This document shows, in pieces, positions 42,326 through 51,210 of a DNA stretch of 64,000 nucleotides; within the stretch, counting starts at the first letter, position 1; every line of letters begins with the position of its first letter. The stretch lies in the NCBI GenBank assembly GCA_965222005.1, contig OZ244935.1, positions 2,542,001-2,606,000 of the forward strand. Direction: 5' to 3'. A program made the translations under genes and the position numbers. Below the pieces are notes generated by a model. That model saw only the letters and a list, made by a program, of their open reading frames with translations. It had not been told where the DNA came from and did not search any database. The DNA comes from CBDCTM01 sp965222005. GTDB lineage: Bacteria; Bacteroidota; Bacteroidia; Chitinophagales; Saprospiraceae.

Positions 42326-42618
42326 AGGAGGCAGATGGCCAGACAACAGACGGCCAGATGAGAGGGGTCTGAAATCAGAAAACCTGAAGCTCTTAATACA
42401 CCACGACTTTTCCCCTTGTCAGCATTTCATCCTTTTGCACTACCCGATACCAATAGGTGCCCGGCGGCAGGGCTTCAATATTGATTTTCTGCTCTGCTAC
42501 CCAAACTTGCTCCTGCAACACCTGCCGCCCCAGCGCATCGAAAAGCTGGAAATCAAAGGGCAATGGCATATCCTTCGTGGAGATGTGCAGGTAATGGCGG
42601 GCGGGATTGGGGAAGATA
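42326..42618. repeat. Copy 2 of the 293-bp duplication
   Basis: Matches 33411-33703 with four differences and no gaps. It begins at the first base after the IS3 right end, so the IS may have cut off further homology. It covers the sorting domain and 3' flank of the gene at 42393. Confidence 0.92.
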
Positions 42619-43289
42619 GAGATGGCTAATTTATTTTGATCATTTTCGTGGATGCTATTACTTTTTATCAAAGCGCGACAATCATTATACAATCCGAAGT
42701 TGTATTCTCCCAAAGCGCAACTTTCATAGCATCGCAAGCCGATCCGGATATCTGATTCTAGCTGGGCATAATTTTGAGGAAACAGGTACCAGGTTCCGCC
42801 AATCATCTGGATGATTTTTGCTTTTCCGATTGGCGGACTTTGAGTGCTGCCAAAACTAAGATCGCCGGTTGTCGTGGTAACATATAAGACTTTTAGAAAA
42901 TAGTCCTGGATTTCGACAGTTGAGATGCTATCTACTAAAATGGTGGATGTAATCTCCTCTTGTTGAACGGCATCATAGTAGCGGGTAGTCCATGAATCAC
43001 CCGGTTGAGCCCCCATGTCGTATAGGATATAAAAGCTATCATTGTCGGCCAATCTGTAAACGAGGGCATTGATATCATCAGCATATAAAAACTCGTCGCG
43101 CTCTCTTTCAGAAGTTCCATCTGTATCGAAGCGGGTGGTTGTCAGTTTTCTGCAAGTTTTGCCTTGAATTAGGGTGTCTTTTTCCCGTTCTATCAAAATG
43201 TATCCCTCCCTTCCGGTATTGCTATCCTCAATATTGCTGTAATACCACTTGTCGCCACATATAGCAAAATCATTCAGGTAAGGGAGTAG
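42393..43289 (-). pseudogene. T9SS type A secreted protein, 5' end lost at ISAzo13
   Basis: The frame runs from the IS border at 43290 to the stop at 42393. It starts within a signal peptide (FFLLPYLNDFAICGDKWYY) with no start codon left; a TTG at 43196 is the first candidate but lies inside the domain. The body (KDTLIQGKTCRKL ... ALVYRLAD ... YDMGAQPGDSW ... MIGGTWYLFPQNYAQLE) is the same family as the genes at 44584 and 49763. The type A sorting domain (ISIFPNPARHYLHIS to GKVVVY) is nearly identical to that of the gene at 33478. Joining the two IS flanks does not restore a start, so bases were lost on insertion or later. Confidence 0.8.
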
Positions 43290-44576
43290 GAAAAAAATAA
43301 TCTACCCATTAATTATTTTGGATTAATACGAATATCCCATTTTGGTAAAATGGAATTTCGAATAATAAATTTATCTAGTTCTTTGAACTCTTCGGAAGCA
43401 ACTTTTACGCCTTTTGGGTAAAACTTATCCAAAAAATGAACAATAGGATTCATTCCTTTCCAAGTCATTTTTTGAGCTATTTTAATGGTTCGGTCAATCG
43501 AATCTAAAATTAAAGGGTTCCAATATTGTTCTAAAGCTGCCCAGACTCTTTCTATGGCATTGTACTTACTATGATAAGGAGGATAGTATACCAATTGAAT
43601 AGGTATACCAATTTTTTGAGCAAACATGACCATACGTTGTATAAAACGTTTGGTATTGCCTGCTACTGATTTTCCGTTATCTAAATCAATCATCAACAGT
43701 TCATATTGGTCTTGCATAAACTGTCTTTGTGACCACCACCATTCTAAAGAGTCCACGATAAAATCTGATGTTTCTTTAGAATTACCAAAGACCATAAAAC
43801 AGTTATCTGTGTTGATTTCATATAAACCAAAAGGGACTAAAATGTCTGTCCATTTTTGATCATGGTCGTCTGCCACAGGTGCATTTAGATTACGAGAATA
43901 TCCCTTTCTGCTTAGGTTGCCTATTTTTACTTTCGCTTTTACATCACAAGAAATACGTAAAATACGAGGGTTATCTTTGGCTAAAGCATGTTGCTTGTTA
44001 ACATTGTCAAAAATAGCATCTGTTTGTGGAATCTTTTTCAAAGGCTTAGTTTTCAAAACTTTTTTCAAAGTATACCCTAATCGGTTGAGTACATTGTTAA
44101 CAGTACGTTGAGTGAAATCTCCTAATTCGTAAGACTTTTGTAGTACCAATTCTTTATGAATATAAGGAGCGCTAACCTTTACATAACAACGATGGGTTTT
44201 GAATTGAGGATCAATTTGACTCTCTTGATCAACGATGTCTTTAACATCATTTTCAAGTGCTGGATGGATTACTTCTTTTTTTTCGCACCTCTTTGATTAT
44301 AGGCATCTAAACAGCGAATGCCTGTTCGACGCTCATGTAACCCTAATTCAACCATTTCACGACCCACATTCAATCGACGTTCCATTATCCGAGGAGAATT
44401 TTCAAAGAACTGTTCACATAATTCAGCAGCATATTGACGGCGTTCATAACCCCTTAGCTTGATTAAAGCTGAATTAAAACTTGATATAACTTCGGGAGCT
44501 AAATAAATCTTCATTTGTTTTTTTCTCCCAAATATATAACATTTTTACTCATTTTAACGGGTAGGTTATTTTTTTC
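43290..44576 (-). mobile_element. ISAzo13-family insertion sequence (~1287 bp)
   Basis: The ends GAAAAAAATAATCTACCC (43290) and the inverted GAAAAAAATAACCTACCC (44576) match at 17 of 18 places and continue with (A/G)TTAA. The borders are set by the repeat; no clear target duplication is seen. The transposase is encoded in two frames joined by a slippery A-run. It lies between two truncated T9SS protein genes. Confidence 0.85.
43313..44514 (-). CDS. ISAzo13-family transposase, read with a -1 frameshift
   Basis: The N-terminal part (44514-44269, 81 aa) has the start found in the family (FFENSPRIMERRLNVGREMVELGL) and ends RGAKKKK. The second frame is open from the A-run to 43313 and continues VIHPALENDVKDIVD, then TVNNVLNRLGYTLKKVLKTK and the catalytic parts: RISCDVKAKVKIG (first Asp), LLMIDLDNGKSV (second Asp) and YHSKYNAIERVW (Glu), matching the pattern of the Rhodopirellula-type DDE transposase. 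The heptamer A AAA AAG (complement of 44275-44281) is in frame for a -1 shift. Total about 400 aa, normal for the family. A sequencing or real indel in the A8 run is the alternative. Confidence 0.85.
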
Positions 44577-44583
44577 GCCTTCC

Positions 44584-45252
44584 CTAATTATAAACATATA
44601 CCGAATCGCAGTCGATATCATCAAATTTGAGGAGCCCGATATCATCGTCTTCATAGCACCTCAAGGGCCCTTCGAGGGGCCCATCGCACAAGCTGGTAGG
44701 ATGGTGGGTATCGGGATACAGACCCGTCAAAAAACCGATGCGCTCATAGATTTGAGTCTCGTAGGTGTAAGTAGAGATTTGATTGATATTACGTGCTGTG
44801 ACATGTTGTATCCTCAAACTATCCTGATTGGACAAGTAGTGGTAAGAAATGGAATCAACATGTACTTCAATAGAATCCACCAATGCGCTATTGGGATGAA
44901 ACACCCAGGAGTCATTGATGCCGGCATTAAAGTCAATCATCAAATTGAAGTCACTACCCGTATAATAGTAAAGCTCTCCACCTTCGAAGAAAAATATTTT
45001 CTGATTAGAGCTTCCCAAACCGTTGCACGCATAACCAATTCTATCACTTGTAACAATCTGACAGTTTTTGCCATCAATAATAGAATCTTTCTCATAGGTG
45101 AGTCGGGCAACTGAGAAGCTGGAAGAGGCAAATGGCTTGATATGATTGTGCCACTTAGCCCCGATAGGCGCAAATTCCTGCGCTAAGCAAAGGGCAGGAA
45201 AGAAGAAAATGGCTAGTAAAATCTGTTTCATAATTGTTGATTTTAGGTTCAT
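44584..45252 (-). CDS. Secreted protein, apparently lacking its T9SS sorting domain
   Basis: A 222-aa protein (215 aa from the better ATG at 45231, MKQILLAIFFFPALCLAQ). The body is the same family as the proteins at 42393 and 49763: IGAKWHNHIKPF, KDSIIDGKNCQIV, FFFEGGELYYY, INDSWVFHP, YERIGFLTG and LRCYEDDD. It stops at DSVYVYN, where its relatives run into a type A sorting domain. The stop is 7 bp from the ISAzo13 border, so the domain was probably lost in the event that brought the IS. The protein would be exported to the periplasm but not to the surface. Call it partial or a pseudogene in the making. Confidence 0.65.
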   Translation of the reverse strand: MNLKSTIMKQILLAIFFFPALCLAQEFAPIGAKWHNHIKPFASSSFSVARLTYEKDSIIDGKNCQIVTSDRIGYACNGLGSSNQKIFFFEGGELYYYTGSDFNLMIDFNAGINDSWVFHPNSALVDSIEVHVDSISYHYLSNQDSLRIQHVTARNINQISTYTYETQIYERIGFLTGLYPDTHHPTSLCDGPLEGPLRCYEDDDIGLLKFDDIDCDSVYVYN

Positions 45253-45602
45253 TTACCGCTGAACCACAAAGGAATCGGAATACCACGGGGCAGAGGTTGG
45301 GCCCAAATAATTTCCGGCCTTATTCATTTTAGCGGAAAAAGCAGCCAATGCCGTTAAAAACAAAATACTGTTTGAGCCAAGGTAAGCATTGATGAGCCCT
45401 GAGGCAGTAAGACTTCGCAGTGTATAAGAGTTGGGTGACAGTCTTATGGCGAGTTCATTTTGTTTAGGCATTTGCTGGTTTTGTAGCGTTAAGAAATGAA
45501 TACAGTCTTGATTTTTGCTTCTTTGTATCCCCGCCTGCGGACGGGCAGGAAGACAAAGAAGGCTGCCGGCAGGCAATACCCACCCTTATTCATTTTATCC
45601 AC
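45253..45602 (-). pseudogene. Intergenic stretch with a copied T9SS gene tail
   Basis: On the minus strand 45253-45286 (APWYSDSFVVQR and upstream stop-side bases) matches the tail of the next gene, 45605-45638 (WYSASFMVQR), with two or three differences. The rest (45287-45602) has no convincing gene; an open frame of 107 codons (45576-45253) lacks a signal peptide and looks like shuffled sequence (LPARPQAGIQ). Confidence 0.6.
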
Positions 45603-47171
45603 TTACCGCTGAACCATAAAGGAAGCGGAATACCACAGCTCACCATCCGTCCCATACTGCAACACATACATCCCCGCCGGCAGATCATCCACTGGGCAGA
45701 GGTGCGTCACCTCCCGATAGCCGGCATTATCGAATTGGCGGACGGATCGCCCCAGCACATCCACCACCCGCCAGCGGCCTTCGGTCTGCTCAGCCGGCAG
45801 GCGAACATAAATGTTGAGGTAATCGCTGGCCGGATTGGGATAGGTTTTTACCACCAGGCGCGATTGGGGTGCTGAAGTACTGCTTTTGATATGGCAGCCC
45901 GGCACCAGGCAGCCATGCGCATCTACCTTGACGATCCAGGCCCGCTGGCGGGGATGCTCAAATTCCGGTGAGTCATCCCTCGATTGGCCCACCATAATAA
46001 AACCACCATCGGGCGTTTCCTGCACATCGTAGAAGGTATGGAAATCGGCACGCGATACTACGTGGTGCAGCAGCCGGCTCCACAGGCTGTCGCCCTGGGG
46101 AGAGACTTTCACCAGCCAGCCGCTGATGTCGTAGCCGACTTCATCGAAATTGGGTGTCTCCATATTTCCGGCAGCTACATACCCGCTTCCATCACTGACG
46201 GCAATAAGCTGATTGAAGTAATTGTAAGAGGGGCGGACGGATTCCCTTAATTTTCGTCCCCATTCCAGCTTCTTATCCTGATCGAGCTTAAAAATATAAC
46301 CATCCCAAAGCAGCAAGCTATGTGCGCCGTTGATATCCTCCTCTGTACCCCAGCCCGAGGCAACCACCAGGCCGCCATCGGCGGTTTTGACCATGCCGTA
46401 AGCGGCATCCTGCAACTGCTGTCCCGGTGAGAGATAGGACCACTGCCGTTCCCCCACACTATCGATGCGAAAGATGTGGGTGGTGGCCCAGAAGTCGTTG
46501 AAGTTGGTGTTGAGGTTGGAGCGGGTAGCACCTATAATGAAGCCATCGCCATCCTGTATTATGGATTCCGGAACATCCTCATATTGAGTATCATAAAGCT
46601 TGGTCCATTGTTTTTCCCAATTCTTGTTAAATTTTGTTAGGGTAATGCCACCATTAGAGGGGCCATTTGGATTTTCAACAAAATTTAGTGCTATCACACC
46701 TCCATCACTGGTTAGCATCATATCATGGGGAACATTGAAAGGATTGGCTGGATAATATGGACTAAAGTAATAAAGACTATCTAATAGATTTCCATTGGAA
46801 TCGAATTTCAACAACATACCTCTCATACCATAAGTATCACTTTTAGAATAGCCTCCGGTTAACAGGGCATTATCAGATGTTTTAATAAAGGGCATACTAA
46901 ATGTTTCAAAAGTTTTATTAGTATCTGCTATGATTCTGTGGAATACTTCGTTTCCATTAAGATCAAATTTCGCAAATAAATGGCTCGCTCTATAAGGATA
47001 TACAGAGTCAGCAAAAACTCCATTCACATAGTAAGCCGTATCGGTCACTGCAATGCTGTTAAATACAGCAGCCGGGTAATCGAAATGCAGCCTTTTGTTG
47101 AAGGTGATCTGAGCTTCCAGCAAAAGGGGGTAACAAAAAGTAAAGAACAGCAGGTAGCGTAGTACGTTCAT
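45603..47171 (-). CDS. Secreted beta-propeller-like protein with T9SS type A domain
   Basis: An intact 522-aa surface protein: signal peptide MNVLRYLLFFTFCYPLLLEAQ, a body of repeats of the type LFAKFDLNGNEVFHR, LLKFDSNGNLLDS, LTKFNKNWEKQW and WLVKVSPQGDSLWSR with the linking motif TSDGG or TPDGGF, which is the pattern of delta-60/PQQ-like beta-propellers (about residues 25-420), a short cysteine pair (GCLVPGCH), then the type A domain (KTYPNPASDYLNIY to SASFMVQR). It is a good model for the 518-aa gene broken at 34295-38629. Role unknown; such proteins may bind sugars or proteins at the surface. Confidence 0.87.
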   Translation of the reverse strand: MNVLRYLLFFTFCYPLLLEAQITFNKRLHFDYPAAVFNSIAVTDTAYYVNGVFADSVYPYRASHLFAKFDLNGNEVFHRIIADTNKTFETFSMPFIKTSDNALLTGGYSKSDTYGMRGMLLKFDSNGNLLDSLYYFSPYYPANPFNVPHDMMLTSDGGVIALNFVENPNGPSNGGITLTKFNKNWEKQWTKLYDTQYEDVPESIIQDGDGFIIGATRSNLNTNFNDFWATTHIFRIDSVGERQWSYLSPGQQLQDAAYGMVKTADGGLVVASGWGTEEDINGAHSLLLWDGYIFKLDQDKKLEWGRKLRESVRPSYNYFNQLIAVSDGSGYVAAGNMETPNFDEVGYDISGWLVKVSPQGDSLWSRLLHHVVSRADFHTFYDVQETPDGGFIMVGQSRDDSPEFEHPRQRAWIVKVDAHGCLVPGCHIKSSTSAPQSRLVVKTYPNPASDYLNIYVRLPAEQTEGRWRVVDVLGRSVRQFDNAGYREVTHLCPVDDLPAGMYVLQYGTDGELWYSASFMVQR

Positions 47172-47187
47172 TGGTTGAAAATTTGGG

Positions 47188-47243
47188 GCCTGGCTATCTT
47201 TGCAAGCCAGAGGGCCTGAAAGCCTCCATAAAGATAGCCAGGC
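47188..47243. terminator. Long hairpin between two surface-protein genes
   Basis: A perfect 14-bp stem (GCCTGGCTATCTTT at 47188-47201 with its complement at 47230-47243) with a 28-nt loop that contains a small GGC/GCC hairpin. It lies 9 bp after the stop of the gene at 47253 on the minus strand. It has only a weak T-run, so it may attenuate or stabilise RNA instead of ending it fully. Confidence 0.55.
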
Positions 47244-47252
47244 ATTATGAAA

Positions 47253-48818
47253 TTATTTGCTAATTACAAGACGTTGGAGCGCTTTGTATCCTCCATTGGT
47301 TTTAAGTCCGTATAGGTAAACACCCGGAGCTATATAGCTGGTATTCCATTCTATCGTTTCATTGCTGCTTACGGTAAATTGTTTGATCAGCCGGCCGTTG
47401 ATATCAAAGATATGCAATTCCTTTTTGGAGTTGTCGGTGATCTGAAAGGCAAACTGCACCTTGTCTTTGGCGGGATTAGGAATCGCCCGCACGGGCATAG
47501 CACCTGCGATTAGCTGATCGGCAGTTGGAAAAAACGGCCGATTGAATTGCTGGCTTGCCTGGGTGTCGGGGAATACGGGTGGAACATAAAAATCATAGCC
47601 ATAAGCAAATTCGAGGATGTTTTTAGCCTGCTGGGCACCCAGGCCGCTATGGGTGTTGGCAATATTGAGCAATTGGTTGACATCATTGGAATCCAGGTCC
47701 ATCAGGGTTTTTTCGACACCCATCCAGGCGATCTGCAAATACTTTAAGGACTTAAAGTGACCCAACTCTGTAGTTTGCGAACTGGTTAAACCATTAGCCG
47801 GGATGCTATCGAGATAGGCTTTGGCAGAAGTCGTATCCATTTCGGATAAATAAGCATCCACAATGGCCAACTCGGATTCGAAGCTGCCTTTGCGCTCCAG
47901 CCAGATTCTGATGGAGTCGTAATGGATGGTTGTCGTATCCATCAGGTAGTCGATAATCATTCGGTTGGCTACACTGTCCTTTCGCATGGCGTATAGCGAA
48001 AGATCGCTTTCGTGTTCGGTGCGAATGGTGGCCGTATCAATCTTGGCCAATACTTCGCTGATCATTCCTTCCGGCAAGGGGTCGGCCTTTTGCTGCATAT
48101 ACTTGATCACCGAAGGCTTTCGGGCCTCATCAGCCGTACTGATCAGAATGTTCTTCATCCTGGAGTGGGATAATACATTGGTGATGTCGGCAGCAGCGAA
48201 GAGAACTGGTTCCGATAAATAAGGTGCATAATTCATCAAGCTATTGTATAGCATAATGCTATCTGCCGGGGCAGCATCACCAATCGTATTCAACAACTCG
48301 TCAGTATCTCCGCCATCCATTAAGGCATTATAACTGGCAAGTGATTGATCGTAAGCTGTTGAATGGCTATTGTAGTATAGCAATAAATCTGCTTTTTCAC
48401 CTTCAGTGAGCTCTTTCACTTCTGGTATTTCCGGCCCGCTTCCCGAGCAACCTGAACCTTCTTCTGCTTCTTCTTTAGCAATTCCAACATAATTTATGGG
48501 TTCTTCTTCCGGAACCTGTTCATCGTACCAATAAAATACCGGCCAGGCACTGGAATTATTAAAATCAAGGCTGAGGGGAAAAGGACGATGAGAGAAGGCA
48601 TTTCCGGCTGCCATCTGGTTGCTACCCTGATTGGCAGCGATACCCTCATTGGTGCCGGATTCGAGCGGGACAGCAAAATCAGTATTGTTATCGGTATTTA
48701 AATTACAGAGATATTGGAGTCCTAAATTAGAAAAGAAAGGATTTCGGTTCATTCCATTTGAGAGGTTGCCAATGGGCAGGGTTTTTATAGCACCCGAAAT
48801 AAGCCTAGAGTTATTCAT
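47253..48818 (-). CDS. T9SS type A protein, probably 5'-truncated
   Basis: A 521-aa frame that lacks any signal peptide: it starts MNNSRLISGAIKTLPIG and goes directly into NRNPFFSNLGLQYLCN, which looks like the inside of a larger beta-helix or repeat protein. A glutamate-rich linker with a GSGCSGSG motif (about 110-130) is followed by an alpha-helical segment (about 140-415, many D/S/L-rich helices), a short linker and the sorting domain (RAIPNPAKDKVQFAF to LQRLVISK). Without a signal peptide it would not reach T9SS, so it is probably the end part of a once much longer gene. The upstream 56 bp show no IS end. Confidence 0.7.
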   Translation of the reverse strand: MNNSRLISGAIKTLPIGNLSNGMNRNPFFSNLGLQYLCNLNTDNNTDFAVPLESGTNEGIAANQGSNQMAAGNAFSHRPFPLSLDFNNSSAWPVFYWYDEQVPEEEPINYVGIAKEEAEEGSGCSGSGPEIPEVKELTEGEKADLLLYYNSHSTAYDQSLASYNALMDGGDTDELLNTIGDAAPADSIMLYNSLMNYAPYLSEPVLFAAADITNVLSHSRMKNILISTADEARKPSVIKYMQQKADPLPEGMISEVLAKIDTATIRTEHESDLSLYAMRKDSVANRMIIDYLMDTTTIHYDSIRIWLERKGSFESELAIVDAYLSEMDTTSAKAYLDSIPANGLTSSQTTELGHFKSLKYLQIAWMGVEKTLMDLDSNDVNQLLNIANTHSGLGAQQAKNILEFAYGYDFYVPPVFPDTQASQQFNRPFFPTADQLIAGAMPVRAIPNPAKDKVQFAFQITDNSKKELHIFDINGRLIKQFTVSSNETIEWNTSYIAPGVYLYGLKTNGGYKALQRLVISK

Positions 48819-48874
48819 TATTAATTGATTTTAATTAACTTCAATCCTTACTAAATATTTATCAATATGGGACA

Positions 48875-49408
48875 TCATTTAAGTAAGTCTGCAAATTTCA
48901 AAAGCACATCTTTTTGGGCAGTATCTACTGTCTTCGCAATTTCTGCTATGTAAGTGTAGGCATTGGAAGAAGATCCCTTCAGTTCCACGATAACCCTTAA
49001 AGCATTGTACTTGTATTGAAGAGACACTTTTTCTTCTAATATAATTTTTATTATATATGGCAAAATCGGTTCCCCAATATGAACTGCAGAATATATAGTC
49101 GGAAATAACTCCTCCTTGGGAATGAATGAGCTATACGCATGGAGTAAATTTAAATATTCCATAGTGTCTATATCTATTTTCATATCAAGATATTGAGCTA
49201 AATATGGAGCAGCCTTTACTGCTTCTGATTGCTTTATCTTTCCGATTTGTTTAATAGCAGATATTATTTTCACTGGATAAGCATCTGCGATGTTTGTATC
49301 CTGTACTATATTAATCAAGCTATCAATATCACTTTGAATATTTTGGCTAAATACACAATTAGCATTAAACAGGACAAGACAAAAAACTATTGATATATAC
49401 CGATTCAC
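48875..49408 (-). CDS. Secreted helical hypothetical protein
   Basis: A 177-aa protein with a signal peptide (MNRYISIVFCLVLFNANCVFSQ). The mature part is made of amphipathic helices in pairs (DSLINIVQD, VKIISAIKQIGKIKQ, VKAAPYLAQYLDM, PILPYIIKIILEEK, YKYNALRVIVELKG), like short HEAT or ARM repeats, which would give a protein-binding surface. No sorting domain and no enzyme motif are seen. It lies between the truncated gene at 47253 and an IS fragment, all on the minus strand. It has lower GC than its neighbours. No family recognised. Confidence 0.65.
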   Translation of the reverse strand: MNRYISIVFCLVLFNANCVFSQNIQSDIDSLINIVQDTNIADAYPVKIISAIKQIGKIKQSEAVKAAPYLAQYLDMKIDIDTMEYLNLLHAYSSFIPKEELFPTIYSAVHIGEPILPYIIKIILEEKVSLQYKYNALRVIVELKGSSSNAYTYIAEIAKTVDTAQKDVLLKFADLLK

Positions 49409-49429
49409 TTTTTTTATTTTTAATAAAGG

Positions 49430-49762
49430 TTATTGCGAATTTATTAGTAAAGAGTTTCTCTGTACAATTCTGAGGTTATGAATAGCAGCAGCAATTTTTA
49501 CAATTGACTGCCTTTTGGTATAACAAGGAATTCTGATTTTTTCCTTCAACATTCTGAGTCTCTTCAATCCTGCAAAGACGTGTTCGATCTTCACCCTGAG
49601 TTTTGACATTGCTCGGTTAATTTGTTTTTTCACCGTCCCCAGTTCCTTTCCCTTGGGCTTTTTGAATAAAGTGTAATTAGGGCCAATGCTAATAAAATTA
49701 ATCGGTTCATGATGTATGGTTTTTGATGTTGATAAATATCTCAATCGATATTCTTGCTCCAC
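49430..49762 (-). pseudogene. C-terminal fragment of an IS5-like (DDE_Tnp_4 type) transposase
   Basis: Up to 110 codons. The segment KPKGKELGTVKKQINRAMSK, followed by LRVKIEHVFAGLKRLRML and IVKIAAAIHNLRIVQ, is the usual end of DDE_Tnp_4 transposases, with the last catalytic Glu in VKIEHVF. The N-terminal two thirds are missing; the frame begins directly after the TAG of the T9SS gene at 49763. It has no start codon of its own. Probably a remnant left by deletion. IS5-family enzymes include the IS903 group, which could in principle have moved the MITE at 38428. Confidence 0.8.
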
Positions 49763-50791
49763 CTAATCCAAGCGCACGAATTTTTCATGGAAGTACCCCT
49801 CTTCATTGGCAATAGAAAGGATATATATACCGGGTGTGTGCAGTATTCCCTTTATGGAAAGGGTATGTTCCGATTTTGGAAGAAGCAGTTTTTTGGTGTA
49901 AACCAAATCGCCCCGAAGGCTTAGTATGCTCAGGCTGACTGGGTACTTGATCTGAGAAGTGAAGCGAATATTTAAATGGCTGGCTATAGGGTTGGGATAC
50001 ATGCTTATCCCTCCAAGCCTGGCTACTTCTTTGCTGCTGACAAAGATTTTTTCATAAAAACAATAGTCGAAATCCGGTGCCTGATACAGCAGGGTGTCGC
50101 CCTTGTGAAAGCACATTAGTTGTTGGTGATCCCCCTGAGGACCAATAGGCACTTGATAAAACAAACCTAAAAGGTTGCCCATTCCTTCTACCCAGCTTGG
50201 CCAGGTACCAAAATATGAACCCAGTGAGTCAAGAGCGGTGAAGTTGAATTTGTTGCGCACACTGCCATCCAAAAAGGTGATACTATCTATAGAAGTTAAA
50301 ACAACCCAAAAAGGCTCTCCGGTATCGGTAGCCCGCTGTGTCAAAGTATCTCCCGGCTGCATGTTAAAATTGTACAAAAGTCTCTCTCCACCAGGGGAGT
50401 TGGAGAATCGATGATAAATCCGTTTGGCATCTTCTCTTAATGCCCCCTTATAAAATGTATTCGGTGAATCAATATCGAATAAACTGTCAGTTGTTTCATA
50501 GAGCTTTCGATATACTATGCCATTGACGAGAGTGTCTCCATTAATAACGTACCGGATCGTTGTACTATCCGTTTCGATATAATCCGGATCATCGGGATCG
50601 GGATATACCACAACCTGATAAAGTTCTGACCATACGCCATTTTCTAACGGGAAAGGGGTATAATCCTGTGAAAAGGCCATGCAGCTGATGCAGATGCAGA
50701 GCAAAGCGGTCAGCAGAAGTGTCATAGAGAGCGTTTTTGTAACCATTACAAATAGCAGTCGGTTAAAAAAATAAGATTTGCAGTGCTTCAT
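49763..50791 (-). CDS. Secreted protein with T9SS type A sorting domain
   Basis: An intact member of the family seen at 42393 and 44584. The ATG at 50746 (MVTKTLSMTLLLTALLCIC) gives a normal signal peptide; the ATG at 50791 adds 15 residues. Body: FPLENGVWSELYQV, a run of acidic repeats (YPDPDDPDYIETD), IRYVINGDTLVNGIVYRKLY, RIYHRFSNSPGGERLLYNF, MQPGDTLTQ and GMGNLLGLFY, then a cysteine block and the type A domain (ISMYPNPIASHLNIRF to EKFVRLD). Length up to 342 aa. An IS5-like fragment follows in frame after its TAG. The binding partner is unknown. Confidence 0.87.
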   Translation of the reverse strand: MKHCKSYFFNRLLFVMVTKTLSMTLLLTALLCICISCMAFSQDYTPFPLENGVWSELYQVVVYPDPDDPDYIETDSTTIRYVINGDTLVNGIVYRKLYETTDSLFDIDSPNTFYKGALREDAKRIYHRFSNSPGGERLLYNFNMQPGDTLTQRATDTGEPFWVVLTSIDSITFLDGSVRNKFNFTALDSLGSYFGTWPSWVEGMGNLLGLFYQVPIGPQGDHQQLMCFHKGDTLLYQAPDFDYCFYEKIFVSSKEVARLGGISMYPNPIASHLNIRFTSQIKYPVSLSILSLRGDLVYTKKLLLPKSEHTLSIKGILHTPGIYILSIANEEGYFHEKFVRLD

Positions 50792-51169
50792 TATCCTGCT
50801 TCACCTGCTGCGCAATCAGGAAAAGGAATTTCATCACCTGCGGGCAGTCTGTTTTGTCTGTTATTGTAGAAGGAGCTTCAAAGTGCTAATGACCATTAGC
50901 CGTTCATGGGAAGGGAATTCGCGTACATATTACCATGAAAAATTATAAAAGTCAAGGGTGGGGAGTGTTGACATGGGTTTTTAGAGGTCGGTTTGCAAGC
51001 TGGCCGACATAGTTGGGTGTGAGCCTGGCCACAGGATAAACCGGTCTGGCACTAGGTAGAGTGGCATGCCAGGTGTGGGTGAAGGGAGTCTTCCGGTTGA
51101 ATAGCAGGCAAAAATGAAGGAGCACTAGTGTGCTGGGAAAAAGGAGGGAAAGCAAGAGAAAGATTGCAA
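50792..51169. other. Non-coding gap before the toxin-antitoxin genes
   Basis: No supported gene. It contains a small inverted repeat GCTAATG/CATTAGC (about 50885-50900) and, at 51124-51143, a copy of ACTAGTG(T/C)GCTGGGAAAA that recurs at 52122, on the other side of the toxin-antitoxin pair. Confidence 0.5.
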
Positions 51170-51202
51170 TTTACGTATAATTATTTTATTTTTGTACGTA
51201 AA
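51170..51202 (+). promoter_or_regulatory. Operator-promoter of the toxin-antitoxin operon
   Basis: Perfect 8-bp arms TTTACGTA (51170-51177) and TACGTAAA (51195-51202) enclose a -7 box TATTTTTG (51187-51194). The start codon follows 8 bp later. The position means that antitoxin bound to both arms would block polymerase, the classic autoregulation of such operons. Confidence 0.75.
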
Positions 51203-51210
51203 AATATGTC

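Noticed and set aside
44515..45114. A 199-codon plus-strand frame
   Set aside because: Antisense to the secreted protein at 44584 and crossing the IS border; no domain.
45253..45576. A 107-codon frame as a gene
   Set aside because: Only its last 12 residues look real, and they are a copied tail of the neighbouring T9SS gene.
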